Of a DNA stretch of 33,236 nucleotides, positions 17,648 to 25,905 are shown in pieces; the first letter of the stretch is position 1; each line of letters opens with the position of its first letter. Origin of the DNA: an uncultured Spartobacteria bacterium (GTDB lineage: Bacteria; Verrucomicrobiota; Verrucomicrobiia; Chthoniobacterales; UBA6821); contig CAIKFI010000064.1 in the NCBI GenBank assembly GCA_903826635.1, positions 1 through 33,236 on the forward strand. Reading direction: 5' to 3'. A model generated the notes under the pieces. That model saw nothing but the letters and a program-made list of their open reading frames with translations. It was not told the origin of the DNA and did not search any database. The position numbers and the translations under genes were made by a program.

Positions 17648-18064
17648 ATGCCTTTCCCTCCCCTAAGCAATAGCAATCGAAAAAGTTCCCGCCCACAGGC
17701 ATCGGCATCCAAGTTGGATGGCAATCGCACCGCAATAGGCCGGGACCTGGAGGAGTTGCGAAAGCAGCAACTGGAGTTGAAAAAACTTGAGGAGAAAATG
17801 AAGCAGCGGATGCAGAATCTTCCCAAGGAAGTGGCTGAAAAAACCCGCAGACAGGAAGAACTGATCAAACTTCGCGCCGTCGCCATGGCGACTTATGCAG
17901 ATGGCCTCAGCAGACCGAGGGACAAGCGTCATGGTCCGGCAAAAAACCCTACGTCAAGCCGTCGCATGACGAGGCCCGAGGAGCGTTCGGCAAGATTTCA
18001 ACTCCTACTTCTTTGTGCGATCCTCGCCGTGATCATGGCGTTGCTCTGGAAATCACTGCCATAA
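17648..18064 (+). CDS. Small coiled-coil protein with C-terminal membrane anchor, unknown function
   Basis: About 138 residues. A basic, Ser/Asn-rich N-terminus is followed by a helix rich in Leu/Lys/Glu (about 30-75, EELRKQQLELKKLEEKMKQ), a basic linker, and a single C-terminal membrane helix (about 117-135, LLLLCAILAVIMALLW). It mirrors the layout of the preceding gene and is probably co-transcribed with it. TTG 17636 would add four residues; I prefer ATG 17648. No family is recognised. Confidence 0.65.
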   Translation: MPFPPLSNSNRKSSRPQASASKLDGNRTAIGRDLEELRKQQLELKKLEEKMKQRMQNLPKEVAEKTRRQEELIKLRAVAMATYADGLSRPRDKRHGPAKNPTSSRRMTRPEERSARFQLLLLCAILAVIMALLWKSLP

Positions 18065-18204
18065 CTCAGCTCAGTCCTTCCGTTAAGCATCCTCTTCAGC
18101 GCGCTTATGCAAGGTTGTTGGCCATGTCTGCGTCATCCTCATCGCAGGAATATTATCCTTCCTTATCTTGAGCCGAATCGTCCGAACAACGACCCAACAA
18201 AAGA

Positions 18205-18223
18205 CTCCTTATTTTCAAAGGAG
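18205..18223 (+). promoter_or_regulatory. Hairpin holding an AAGGAG sequence upstream of the E1-alpha gene
   Basis: CTCCTT (18205-18210) pairs with AAGGAG (18218-18223) around a 7-base loop. AAGGAG is an ideal Shine-Dalgarno sequence, but lies 16 bases before the ATG at 18240, which is long. The hairpin could hide it or could be chance. Confidence 0.25.
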
Positions 18224-18239
18224 CCCTTAGAATACAACG

Positions 18240-19304
18240 ATGACATTGGGTAAAGCTTCAGTTTCCGGAAGCAAGCGTGTGGGCAAGCCCTCTCAGGGCG
18301 TCACTAGGGAAAATGCTCGCAGAGCTTACCGTCTTATGCTTGAGGCCAGGGTTCTAGAAGAAAAATTAGCCGTTCTCTACCGCTCCGGGAAAATTGTGGG
18401 CGGAGTGTTTTTGGGCAGGGGGCAGGAAGCCCTGAGCGTCTCTTTGGGAGTGCATCTCAGGAAAGGGGACATCTACGCACCTCTCATCAGGGACCAGGCT
18501 GGAAGAATGGCTTTTGGAGATACGATCCTTGATACGTTGCGCACATACTTGGGATCTTCCCTTGGATCCATGAGGGGTAGGGATGGCAATATCCACAGGG
18601 GGCGTCCTGCCGAGGGTTATCATGCCATGATCAGCCATCTTGGGGCGATGGTTTCGACGGTTTGCGGGGGATTGATGGCCAAACGTATGAGGGGAGAAAC
18701 CGGGGCGGTCGGAGCCACCTGTATCGGTGAGGGTGGAACCTCCACTGGGAGCTTTCATGAAGGAATGAATCTTGCAGGTGTGGAAAAACTTCCGATCGTC
18801 GTCGTTGTTGCCAATAATCAGTTTTCCTATTCCACTCCCAATGAACGTCAATTTGCCTGTGCGGATCTGCTCTCCAGAGCCGAGGGCTACGGAGTCATGG
18901 GTCGACGGGCTGTGGGTAATGATCTCATAGACTGCCTCGGGGTGATCGGGGAAGCTGTTTCATCTGCCCGATCCGGAGAGGGGCCGCAGCTTGTGGTTGC
19001 TGATCTTCTAAGGCTTGTGGGGCATGGTGAGCATGATGACGCCTCCTACATTCCTGAATTCCTTAAAATGAGTCCCTTGGGTGAGGATTGCCTCGATCTG
19101 GCCCGCACCAAAATGCTCGAGATCGGGTGGCTCTCCGATGATGAGGTCACTGATTGGCAAAAAATCATTGAGAAAGAAGTTGAGGAAAATGCCTCCAAGG
19201 TTCTCAGGGAGCCTGCCCCCGATCCTTCCGAGGAAGATTGGAATGCTTTTTCCTCCCTTGATCCTCAACAGAAACAGCATCTCCAGACAGGGGGGAGACA
19301 ATGA
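18240..19304 (+). CDS. 2-oxo acid dehydrogenase E1 component, alpha subunit
   Basis: Thiamine-diphosphate-binding half of an alpha2-beta2 E1 that decarboxylates a 2-oxo acid (branched-chain, pyruvate or acetoin-type). The ThDP motif runs from GEGGTSTGSFHEG (163-175) to NNQFSYSTP (192-200). The first motif is GEG where GDG is the textbook form; GEG also occurs in this subfamily. RGRDGNIH and the VGHGEHDD loop near residue 260 fit branched-chain or acetoin-type enzymes. The 354-residue length is normal. Its stop overlaps the start of the beta subunit by 4 bases, so the two are coupled. Substrate cannot be settled by sequence reading. Confidence 0.92.
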   Translation: MTLGKASVSGSKRVGKPSQGVTRENARRAYRLMLEARVLEEKLAVLYRSGKIVGGVFLGRGQEALSVSLGVHLRKGDIYAPLIRDQAGRMAFGDTILDTLRTYLGSSLGSMRGRDGNIHRGRPAEGYHAMISHLGAMVSTVCGGLMAKRMRGETGAVGATCIGEGGTSTGSFHEGMNLAGVEKLPIVVVVANNQFSYSTPNERQFACADLLSRAEGYGVMGRRAVGNDLIDCLGVIGEAVSSARSGEGPQLVVADLLRLVGHGEHDDASYIPEFLKMSPLGEDCLDLARTKMLEIGWLSDDEVTDWQKIIEKEVEENASKVLREPAPDPSEEDWNAFSSLDPQQKQHLQTGGRQ

Positions 19305-20269
19305 GCAACATCACCTATCTCGAGGCGATCCGGCTTGCCCAGCAAAGAGTTCTCCATGAGGATCCCCGTGTTTTTATTTATGGTCAGGATATTGGTGTCT
19401 TCGGGGGCGCCTTCAAGGCGACCAAGAATCTAGCCAAGGAATTTCCGGGCCGCGTCCTTGACGCACCCATCAGCGAAGACGCCATGGTCGGTCTTGCGAT
19501 TGGAGCGGCCGTCGAGGGAATGCGTCCGATCATCGAAATGCAGTTCGCTGACTTCTCGACCTGCGGATTCAACCAAATCGTCAATCAGGCCGCCACGCTT
19601 CATTACCGCACGGGAACGTCCTGCCCTTTGGTGATTCGTCTCCCAAGCGGAGGGACCCCCGGAGGAGGCCCTTTTCACAGCCAGAGCATGGAGGCCATCT
19701 ACGCCCATTACCCGGGACTGATCGTCATGACGCCGGCGACCGTCGAGGATGCCTACACGATGCTGTTGGAGGCGGTTGCCATTGATGACCCGGTGATTTT
19801 CTGCGAGCATAAATTTCTCTATTACCATCTCAAGGCAGACAGATTGCCTGAAACGGTTCTGCCGTTTGGAAAGGCCCGGATCGCACGGCAAGGCAGGGAT
19901 GTGACCGTTGTTGCCTACAGCGCGATGGTTCATGAAGCCCTGGCTGCGGCTGAGGAACTGACGCACGACGGCTATGACATCGAGGTGGTTGATCTGAGAA
20001 CGGTGCGACCCATTGACACCGACACCATCCTTGCCTCGGTTGCCCGCACGGGAAGACTTCTCGTGGTTGGGGAAGCCTGGCCGTGGGGAGGGGTTGCCGC
20101 AGAGGTGATTTCCCGCGTCGCCACGGAGGGATTCGGCCTGCTTGATGCTCCGCCCCAACGTTTGAATGCAAAGGAAACCCCCGTTCCCTACCATCCGGCG
20201 CTGTGGGGCACCCATCGTCCGACGGCATCATCTGTTGCGAACTCCCTGAGACAGCTTTTGGAACTCTAA
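19301..20269 (+). CDS. 2-oxo acid dehydrogenase E1 component, beta subunit (branched-chain type)
   Basis: Partner of the preceding E1-alpha. At 322 residues it is full length, with a transketolase-like pyrimidine-binding domain and C-terminal domain. The stretches GQDIGVFGGAF, EMQFADF, FHSQSMEAIYAHYPGL and DPVIFCEHKFLY resemble branched-chain 2-oxo acid dehydrogenase E1-beta more than pyruvate dehydrogenase E1-beta. The ATG at 19301 is preceded by GGGGGAGA, a fair Shine-Dalgarno sequence. The E2 gene follows after 14 bases. Confidence 0.93.
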   Translation: MSNITYLEAIRLAQQRVLHEDPRVFIYGQDIGVFGGAFKATKNLAKEFPGRVLDAPISEDAMVGLAIGAAVEGMRPIIEMQFADFSTCGFNQIVNQAATLHYRTGTSCPLVIRLPSGGTPGGGPFHSQSMEAIYAHYPGLIVMTPATVEDAYTMLLEAVAIDDPVIFCEHKFLYYHLKADRLPETVLPFGKARIARQGRDVTVVAYSAMVHEALAAAEELTHDGYDIEVVDLRTVRPIDTDTILASVARTGRLLVVGEAWPWGGVAAEVISRVATEGFGLLDAPPQRLNAKETPVPYHPALWGTHRPTASSVANSLRQLLEL

Positions 20270-20283
20270 ACTAAGACCACGCT

Positions 20284-21525
20284 ATGTTTCCATCACCCAA
20301 CTCCACGCCGCTTCTTCCCATCATCATGCCTCAACTCGGTGAATCCATAGCTGAGGCCACGATCGTGAGCGCCGCCTTCAAGGTAGGGGATCGCGTGGAG
20401 GCGGACACGGACCTTCTGGAAGTGGAAACGAACAAGGCGGTCATGGGGGTTGCAGCTCCCTGTGGCGGCATCCTGAAAGAACTTATTGCCGTAGTCGGTG
20501 AAAGCTATGCTGTCGGCGCCACTCTGGGATATCTTGAGATCAGCGAGGAAGATGCCGAGAGGTTGGGGCTCAATGATGTTCCTCCACCCCCGTCGGAAAA
20601 GCCCAAGAAGAAAAAAGAGTCCGAAAAAAAAACCGGGAATGAAACGGAAAAAAAGAGCGTGCTGAAAAAAACCGTGGAACCCACGGTAAGCGGACTCCCT
20701 GTTCCGGCTCACGCGGGGGGCGCAAGCTTTCTCTCCCCTCGCATGAAGGCAAGGATGGCCGAACTTGGGCTGCATGCCGCCGACCTAGCCGGTGTTGCGG
20801 GAAGCGGTGCCGGAGGGCGTGTCACCATTGATGATCTTGAGCGCTTTCTTCAGGATCTTGAGCGCAACACCATTTCGCCCGCATCGTCCATGCGCGTCGC
20901 AGTGGCTGATGCCATGCGTCGCAGTTGGACTCGACCTCTGGCCACGGTAGTTCTTCCCATTCAACTCGACATCCTTCTCTCTCATCGCAAGCAGCAGACC
21001 ATCAAGGCGGGTCCTGCCCTCTATGCCCTGAGGGCGCTATCCATAGCGCTCTCTGAAATGCCCGCAACGGCAGGCAGGCTCATAGGAGACCGCGTGATTC
21101 ATCCCCGCTCGGTAGACATTGGCTTCGCTGTGGAAGCAGAGGATGGCGTGCTTGTTCCGGTCATCCGACATGCTGACCAATTTCCTCTTGCTGATCTTGT
21201 CGAGCGATATAACAGATTGGTTGAGTTGGCTCGTGCGAGGCGCCTGCCAGGTTCGGACACGGGGGGATCGATCGCCACGATCACGAATTACGGGGTCTTC
21301 GGACTCACGATGGCCACCCCAATACCCCTTCCCGAGCAGAGCATTCTTCTCGGCATGGGGGTCGGACGGGTGACTCCGTTCTGGGATTCGGCGACTCAGC
21401 AATTCATCCCTGTTACAGAGGCTCAATTCACGCTCAGTTTTGACCACCGGGTGCTGGATGGAGGCGCCGCAGGAAGGTTGCTGCAGCGTGTTTCAGAACT
21501 GCTTGGCAAGCCAGAGACCCTGTAG
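20284..21525 (+). CDS. 2-oxo acid dehydrogenase E2 (dihydrolipoamide acyltransferase)
   Basis: Lipoyl-bearing core of the complex that works with the E1-alpha/beta encoded just upstream. The lipoyl domain (about 10-88) has the modified lysine in VETNKAVM (Lys51). A highly charged, lysine-rich linker (about 100-145) is followed by a clear peripheral-subunit-binding domain (149-190; SPRMKARMAELG, then GSGAGGRVT). The catalytic domain ends with SFDHRVLDGGAA, holding the active-site His and Asp. The 413-residue length is normal. Unlike sucB in this window it has a normal E3-binding domain. No E3 gene follows, so lipoamide dehydrogenase must be encoded elsewhere. Confidence 0.95.
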   Translation: MFPSPNSTPLLPIIMPQLGESIAEATIVSAAFKVGDRVEADTDLLEVETNKAVMGVAAPCGGILKELIAVVGESYAVGATLGYLEISEEDAERLGLNDVPPPPSEKPKKKKESEKKTGNETEKKSVLKKTVEPTVSGLPVPAHAGGASFLSPRMKARMAELGLHAADLAGVAGSGAGGRVTIDDLERFLQDLERNTISPASSMRVAVADAMRRSWTRPLATVVLPIQLDILLSHRKQQTIKAGPALYALRALSIALSEMPATAGRLIGDRVIHPRSVDIGFAVEAEDGVLVPVIRHADQFPLADLVERYNRLVELARARRLPGSDTGGSIATITNYGVFGLTMATPIPLPEQSILLGMGVGRVTPFWDSATQQFIPVTEAQFTLSFDHRVLDGGAAGRLLQRVSELLGKPETL

Positions 21526-21740
21526 GGGAGTTGATGGGAAACTTTTTCGAGGTTGTGGTGTTTTCCTGAAGGCCCTCCTCGAAATTACCTTGTGCGCAAA
21601 GTGAGGGGATCTCTAAAAAAAATCTCAACCACCCAAGGAGAAATAAGGGATAAGACGATGGCAAATCGTTGAAGATTCCAAGTTTTTGGAAAATCCCTGT
21701 TGCGGAGTTCTTTCAAAGATGGTTTTTACAAAAGATAACA
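21526..21740. other. Non-coding gap after the E2 gene, with long-loop hairpin
   Basis: 215 bases. TTCGAGG (21546-21552) pairs with CCTCGAA (21577-21583) around 24 bases, but no T-run follows. A good AAGGAG at 21635-21640 region precedes only a four-codon frame (ATG 21658). The upstream TTG extension (21669) of the next gene looks unlikely to be translated. Nothing else is recognised. Confidence 0.35.
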
Positions 21741-22160
21741 ATGTACACCCTTAACAAGCGAACTTTCAAAATCCTGAGCTTTGCTCTTGTGTTCACTTAC
21801 AGTGCCCGGGGCGAGATGGTAAAGACAGACATGCCGTTGAATCAGGTTAACGTTGGGCAGGGAGTCATGCGCCCTCCGAAGCCTCCTTCTGATTTTCTCA
21901 CGAATGAGGAGCAGCAAAAGGTTAAGGCTGCTCACGATGCAGTGCTGCAACAAGACCCCGGTATGAGACAGAAGCTGGATGATTTAAAGAGACAGCGGCA
22001 GGAAGTTTTGAGGTTGCTAAGGGAGGAAATGATCAGGGTGGATCCCTCCGTAGAGTCACTTCTGGACAAAATGCTCCAACGTAAAAAGGGGGAAGATCTT
22101 CCGAAAGTTCCAGTTTCTCATGGAAACGATCCTTCAACGAAATCCGTTTCGGGTCCGTAA
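21741..22160 (+). CDS. Small secreted helical protein, unknown function
   Basis: 139 residues from ATG 21741. The first 24 residues (MYTLNKRTFKILSFALVFTY...) look like a signal peptide with likely cleavage after SARGE or nearby. The mature part has a Pro-rich stretch (RPPKPPSDF) and then a charged helix region (about 50-110, KLDDLKRQRQEVLRLLREEM). This loosely recalls Spy/CpxP-like periplasmic helical proteins, but the LTxxQ motif is not present and I would not assign it. TTG 21669 would lengthen it by 24 residues and put the signal peptide inside the chain, so I prefer the ATG. Confidence 0.65.
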   Translation: MYTLNKRTFKILSFALVFTYSARGEMVKTDMPLNQVNVGQGVMRPPKPPSDFLTNEEQQKVKAAHDAVLQQDPGMRQKLDDLKRQRQEVLRLLREEMIRVDPSVESLLDKMLQRKKGEDLPKVPVSHGNDPSTKSVSGP

Positions 22161-22314
22161 AAAACAACACCTTGAATCATCTTCCTCAGACCTTGTCTTG
22201 ATCGGAGGACTTTCCTACAACCGATCTGCCGAGACCAGCAAGCCAAGATTTGCACCACATCCTCTTCCTGCGTCGGTAACGAAGATGGAAAAATACTAGG
22301 GATTAATCGGTGGG

Positions 22315-22554
22315 TCAGGTCCGCGGCGGAATCACTGCTTTACCCGAAGTTGCTCGATTGGATGGCAAATTGTCTTGGGACGCTTTGCACTTTGGCAATC
22401 CATGGTTCAGGATCCGCGTGTAAGGACCTTCTACAGTCTGAGGAAAATAGAGATCCCTCCTGTTTTGAAGAGTTGTGCAGGCACTCATGCTGAGCGTCAT
22501 CCCTAGCAGCAAGATAAGCATACGAGGTTGGTGAGTGGAGGTAAGGTTCTTCAC
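22315..22554 (-). CDS. Small predicted lipoprotein
   Basis: About 79 residues from GTG 22554, or 68 from ATG 22521. The hydrophobic segment MLILLLGMTLSMSAC ends in a lipobox-like MSAC, followed by TTLQNRRDLYFPQ. The mature part is only about 54 residues with no recognised domain. It should be lipid-modified on the cysteine and held in a membrane. It is divergent from lgt, the enzyme that performs this modification, with about 80 bases between the starts; the pairing may be coincidence. TTG 22575 is a further possible start. Confidence 0.55.
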   Translation of the reverse strand: MKNLTSTHQPRMLILLLGMTLSMSACTTLQNRRDLYFPQTVEGPYTRILNHGLPKCKASQDNLPSNRATSGKAVIPPRT

Positions 22555-22616
22555 CGATCGATCATATCCGCTCAAACGGATTCCCTGTCAAAGAAATTGC
22601 CGATATTCCGCATCTC

Positions 22617-22622
22617 GGAGAG
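22617..22622 (+). promoter_or_regulatory. Shine-Dalgarno sequence of lgt
   Basis: GGAGAG 11 bases before ATG 22634. It supports this start over the out-of-frame ATG at 22629, and it is one of few clear ribosome sites in the window. Confidence 0.6.
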
Positions 22623-22633
22623 TATAAGATGGA

Positions 22634-23590
22634 ATGATTCTGGCCTACTATGTCCATGATTTGAGTCCTTTCTTGATCCGTTTTGGCGGGGGAATCGGAA
22701 TTCGCTGGTATGGACTCTCTTATTTGGCGGGATTCATTGTCGGCATCCTGCTTTACAAGCGCTTGGCGGTGAAGGGGTATTCGGCCCTAAGACCCGATCA
22801 GGTGGTTGATTTCGTCACCATGGGGGCGCTTTTTGGTGTTCTCTTGGGTGGGCGGCTTGGCTATCTGCTTTTCTATGATGCGGGTCAATTTTTCCATGAC
22901 CCATTGATTTTCTTTCGGGTTTGGGAGGGAGGAATGGCCAGCCATGGTGGAATTCTCGGATTTTCGATCTACACGTTCTGGTATGCCCGAAGGCACCATC
23001 TTTCATTCAGGAATCTCGGGGACAACCTCGTCGTTGTTGCGCCAATCGGACTTTTTTTTGGTCGGTGTGCAAATTTTATCAACGGCGAATTGTATGGACG
23101 CATCACGAATGTCTCCTGGGCCGTCCAGTTTCCGAAGGAGATGTTTTTCTACGATCCCGAGAGGTTGGAGCGATTAATGATGAAGGCCTCCGCCATCGAT
23201 CCATCGTTCAATTCACCCGACGCGATCATCTCCGGAGTTTCTCAGTCCCTATCACTGCAAACCCTTCTCGCGGGGGAAATATCACCTCGCTATCCTTCCC
23301 AGTTGATCGAGGCTTTTTTGGAAGGAGCGTTTCTCTTTTCCCTGCTTTGGATTCTGAGAACGAGATGCAGGCTGCCAGACGGGTTTCTGACCGGGATTTT
23401 CTTTATCAGCTATGCACTTGTCCGAATCTTGGGGGAATGCTTTCGCGAACCGGATGCCCCACTCACGGGAAATCTCACCCGAGGCCAATTTCTGTCCCTG
23501 TTCATGATCTTCGTGGGTCTCCTCTTTTTGATTTGGGCCTGGGTGAGGCCGTGCTATCCCGCCGCCCTGCGTAAGGAGAGGAAATCATGA
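22634..23590 (+). CDS. lgt: Prolipoprotein diacylglyceryl transferase
   Basis: Inner-membrane enzyme that moves diacylglycerol from phosphatidylglycerol to the lipobox cysteine of prolipoproteins, the first step of lipoprotein maturation. About seven membrane helices are visible. Family signatures include RWYGLSYLAGF, GGRLGYLLFY, WEGGMASHGGILG (with the conserved HGG) and FGRCANFINGELYGR, the Lgt signature with its essential Arg and Asn-Glu. At 318 residues it is slightly long because of an insertion around 190-220. The next gene starts within its last codon (ATGA overlap), showing coupling. Confidence 0.97.
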   Translation: MILAYYVHDLSPFLIRFGGGIGIRWYGLSYLAGFIVGILLYKRLAVKGYSALRPDQVVDFVTMGALFGVLLGGRLGYLLFYDAGQFFHDPLIFFRVWEGGMASHGGILGFSIYTFWYARRHHLSFRNLGDNLVVVAPIGLFFGRCANFINGELYGRITNVSWAVQFPKEMFFYDPERLERLMMKASAIDPSFNSPDAIISGVSQSLSLQTLLAGEISPRYPSQLIEAFLEGAFLFSLLWILRTRCRLPDGFLTGIFFISYALVRILGECFREPDAPLTGNLTRGQFLSLFMIFVGLLFLIWAWVRPCYPAALRKERKS

Positions 23591-24564
23591 TCACCGTTCA
23601 GTTTGACCGGGGGGTCTATCTCCCCTCCTGCGACCTTTGGCTTGATCCCCGTGGCAACCGCCCGTTTGCTTTTGTCTCCCATGCGCATGCGGATCATACC
23701 GGGAATCATCAGCGAACCATCCTGACGGAACCGACAGCCCGCTTCATGCGGGCCCGCATGGGTTCAAGCGGCAAGGTTCAGCATGTCCTCCGCTACGGGG
23801 AGTGCCGTGACTTTGGAAACTTTCGGGCAACTTGCCTGCCGGCGGGCCATGTTCTTGGATCCGCACAGCTTCTTATTGAGCATGCCGGAGAGAGGCTTCT
23901 GTATACGGGGGATTTCAAACTGCGTCCGGGGCTCTCTGCGGAACAGGCCGTGAGCGTTTCGGCTGATACGCTGATCATGGAAACCACATTTGGGCTTCCT
24001 CATTTCAGCTTTCCTCCCGCAGCAAAAACAATCGCCAGGATCATTACCTTTTGCCGGGAGACGCTTGCAGCGGGAGAAGTTCCGGTCCTGCTGGGATACT
24101 CGCTGGGAAAAGCGCAGGAAATCCTGACCGCATTGACCGGAACTGAGTTGTCCGTGATGGTCCACGGTTCGATCTGGCAGATAACGCGTCTCTATGAGGA
24201 AATGGGAGCGGTTTTCCCCCCGTATGCGAGATTTGAACAGGCAGAGGTTTCCGGGCATGTGCTTTTGTGCCCCCCGGCCGTTGTGGGTTCGTCCATCCTG
24301 GAAAGTATTCCTGAAAAGCGGATCGCCATGATCACGGGTTGGGGGCTTGATGATCGGACCCTTTATCGATACGGATGCGACGCGGTTTTCCCCCTTTCGG
24401 ATCATGCCGACTACGTGGAATTGCTGGAGATGGTTGACTTGGTAAAGCCCCGGCGTGTGTTTACCCTTCATGGATATGCCGAGGAATTTGCCTCAGATCT
24501 GAGGCGCAAAGGATTTGAGGCGTGGTCGTTGACCGGTGGAAACCAATTGGAATTTGCACTTTGA
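23587..24564 (+). CDS. Metallo-beta-lactamase-fold exonuclease (ligase-associated / SNM1-like type)
   Basis: A 325-residue metallo-beta-lactamase/beta-CASP-type hydrolase. It has the metal motif HAHADH (32-37), PAGHVLGSAQ with the third histidine, GDFK with the metal aspartate, and ETTFGLPHFSFPP, which is typical of the ligase-associated DNA exonuclease group. A late DHADY provides the last histidine. Members of that group are predicted 3'-end or DNA-trimming nucleases that usually sit beside an ATP-dependent DNA ligase and a Lhr-like helicase. Here it sits behind lgt, with AAGGAGAGG 7 bases before its ATG and a 4-base overlap with lgt. No ligase is in the window, so the DNA-repair role is inferred from family only; an RNA substrate is possible. 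Confidence 0.85.
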   Translation: MITVQFDRGVYLPSCDLWLDPRGNRPFAFVSHAHADHTGNHQRTILTEPTARFMRARMGSSGKVQHVLRYGECRDFGNFRATCLPAGHVLGSAQLLIEHAGERLLYTGDFKLRPGLSAEQAVSVSADTLIMETTFGLPHFSFPPAAKTIARIITFCRETLAAGEVPVLLGYSLGKAQEILTALTGTELSVMVHGSIWQITRLYEEMGAVFPPYARFEQAEVSGHVLLCPPAVVGSSILESIPEKRIAMITGWGLDDRTLYRYGCDAVFPLSDHADYVELLEMVDLVKPRRVFTLHGYAEEFASDLRRKGFEAWSLTGGNQLEFAL

Positions 24565-24624
24565 TGAGATTTCCAAAATCTCAAATCATTTTTTGTGTCA
24601 TGGTGTGGCGTCTCTCCTAGAGTC

Positions 24625-25905
24625 ATGGTGTTGAACGAGTCCGATCACCTGCTTCGCTCCCTTCTGTTAAGCGCCTGTCTCGGTGCACTGATTGGACTCG
24701 AGAGGCAATGGGACGAACAATTCCGGCATCATCGTTCCAAAGTTCTTGCCGGACTGCGCACCTTCACGCTCTGGGCGATCTTCGGTGTGCTGTGTGCCTG
24801 GTTCACACAGACCGTTCATCCACTTTTTTTCATCGCCGGATTTCTCGCCATGGGAGTCTGGCTAACGTTTTTCCTCCAAAATCGCAACCGACTCGGTGGC
24901 GACCCCGGTTTCACAACAGGAGCCGCGGGCATGATCTCCTTTCTCATCGGAGGATTGGTTTTTTGGGGGCAGGAAAGGGTCTCGCTTGTCCTTGCCGTGA
25001 GCGTGATCATTCTACTTGCCATCAAGCCGTCGGTTCACCGCTTTACGCGCGGGATCACCCTTGAGGACGTGCGAACCGCCTTGAAGTTCGCCGCCGTCAC
25101 CGGGGTTATCCTGCCTCTAGTCCCGGATCATCCTCACGGGCCTTATGGGGCATTCAACCCTCACACGGTCTGGATGATGGTCGTGTTGGTTTCAGGGATC
25201 GGATTTTCCGGATATGTTGCCGTTCGCCTTCTTGGTCAACGCAATGGGATTGCCCTGACCGGTCTGCTTGGTGGAATTGTTTCCAGCACAGCAACCACCC
25301 TTTCCATGAGCCGTCAAAGCCACGAGAGGCCTATGGAATCCCGCGACTGCTCTTTAGCCATCCTTCTTGCATGCTCGATCATGCCGTTAAGGGTCGGGAT
25401 GTTGCTCGCAATCGTGAATATACGATTGCTGGGAACAGTTTGGTGCCCCCTGGTGGCGGTTTCCCTTCCCGGCGCGATCTGGTGCCTGTGGCGTTTATTC
25501 CGTGGGGGAGCGGACTCCGGAAGAACGCCGGATCTCACCCCTTATGGGAATCCCTTGCGACTGCGCGTTGCTTTCCAGTTCGGGATTCTTTACGCCCTGA
25601 TCGTATTTGTGGTGAAGGCTTCGATCGTGAAGTTGGGTGCCAAGGGTGTTTTTTGGATCAGTGGGCTTTCGGGACTGATTGACCTTGATGCCATCACACT
25701 CTCCCTTTCGCAAATGACAGTGACCGGCAACCTTGGATCCCATGTCACAATGAGCGCGATTCTCATCGCCATTTTTGCCAATACGGCCTTGAAGGTTATC
25801 GTTGCCGCCTTTTTTGGATCCCCTGCATTATTCCGCGAAGTCGGAACAGTGCTTGGAATCACTTCTGCGGTCGTGAGCGTCCTTTTTGTTTTTTATGCTC
25901 ACTGA
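24625..25905 (+). CDS. MgtC/SapB and DUF4010 family membrane protein
   Basis: A polytopic membrane protein of about 426 residues. The N-terminal part matches MgtC/SapB (LGALIGLERQW, then LRTFTLWAIFG). The rest matches DUF4010 (GGIVSSTATTLSMSRQS, SGLSGLIDLDAITLSLSQM). More than ten hydrophobic segments are visible. The function is not established; relatives are linked loosely to magnesium or to membrane stress. GTG 24595 would add ten residues; no Shine-Dalgarno sequence helps to decide, and I prefer ATG 24625. Its last 47 bases overlap the end of kdsB on the other strand. Confidence 0.88.
   Translation: MVLNESDHLLRSLLLSACLGALIGLERQWDEQFRHHRSKVLAGLRTFTLWAIFGVLCAWFTQTVHPLFFIAGFLAMGVWLTFFLQNRNRLGGDPGFTTGAAGMISFLIGGLVFWGQERVSLVLAVSVIILLAIKPSVHRFTRGITLEDVRTALKFAAVTGVILPLVPDHPHGPYGAFNPHTVWMMVVLVSGIGFSGYVAVRLLGQRNGIALTGLLGGIVSSTATTLSMSRQSHERPMESRDCSLAILLACSIMPLRVGMLLAIVNIRLLGTVWCPLVAVSLPGAIWCLWRLFRGGADSGRTPDLTPYGNPLRLRVAFQFGILYALIVFVVKASIVKLGAKGVFWISGLSGLIDLDAITLSLSQMTVTGNLGSHVTMSAILIAIFANTALKVIVAAFFGSPALFREVGTVLGITSAVVSVLFVFYAH

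Noticed and set aside
18107-18253. 48-codon frame running into the E1-alpha start, possible leader peptide
   Set aside because: No ribosome site, no run of regulatory codons and no matching attenuator hairpins.
22921-23574. 217-codon frame in another reading frame of lgt
   Set aside because: lgt is unmistakable in the main frame; this frame has no domain and is a composition effect.
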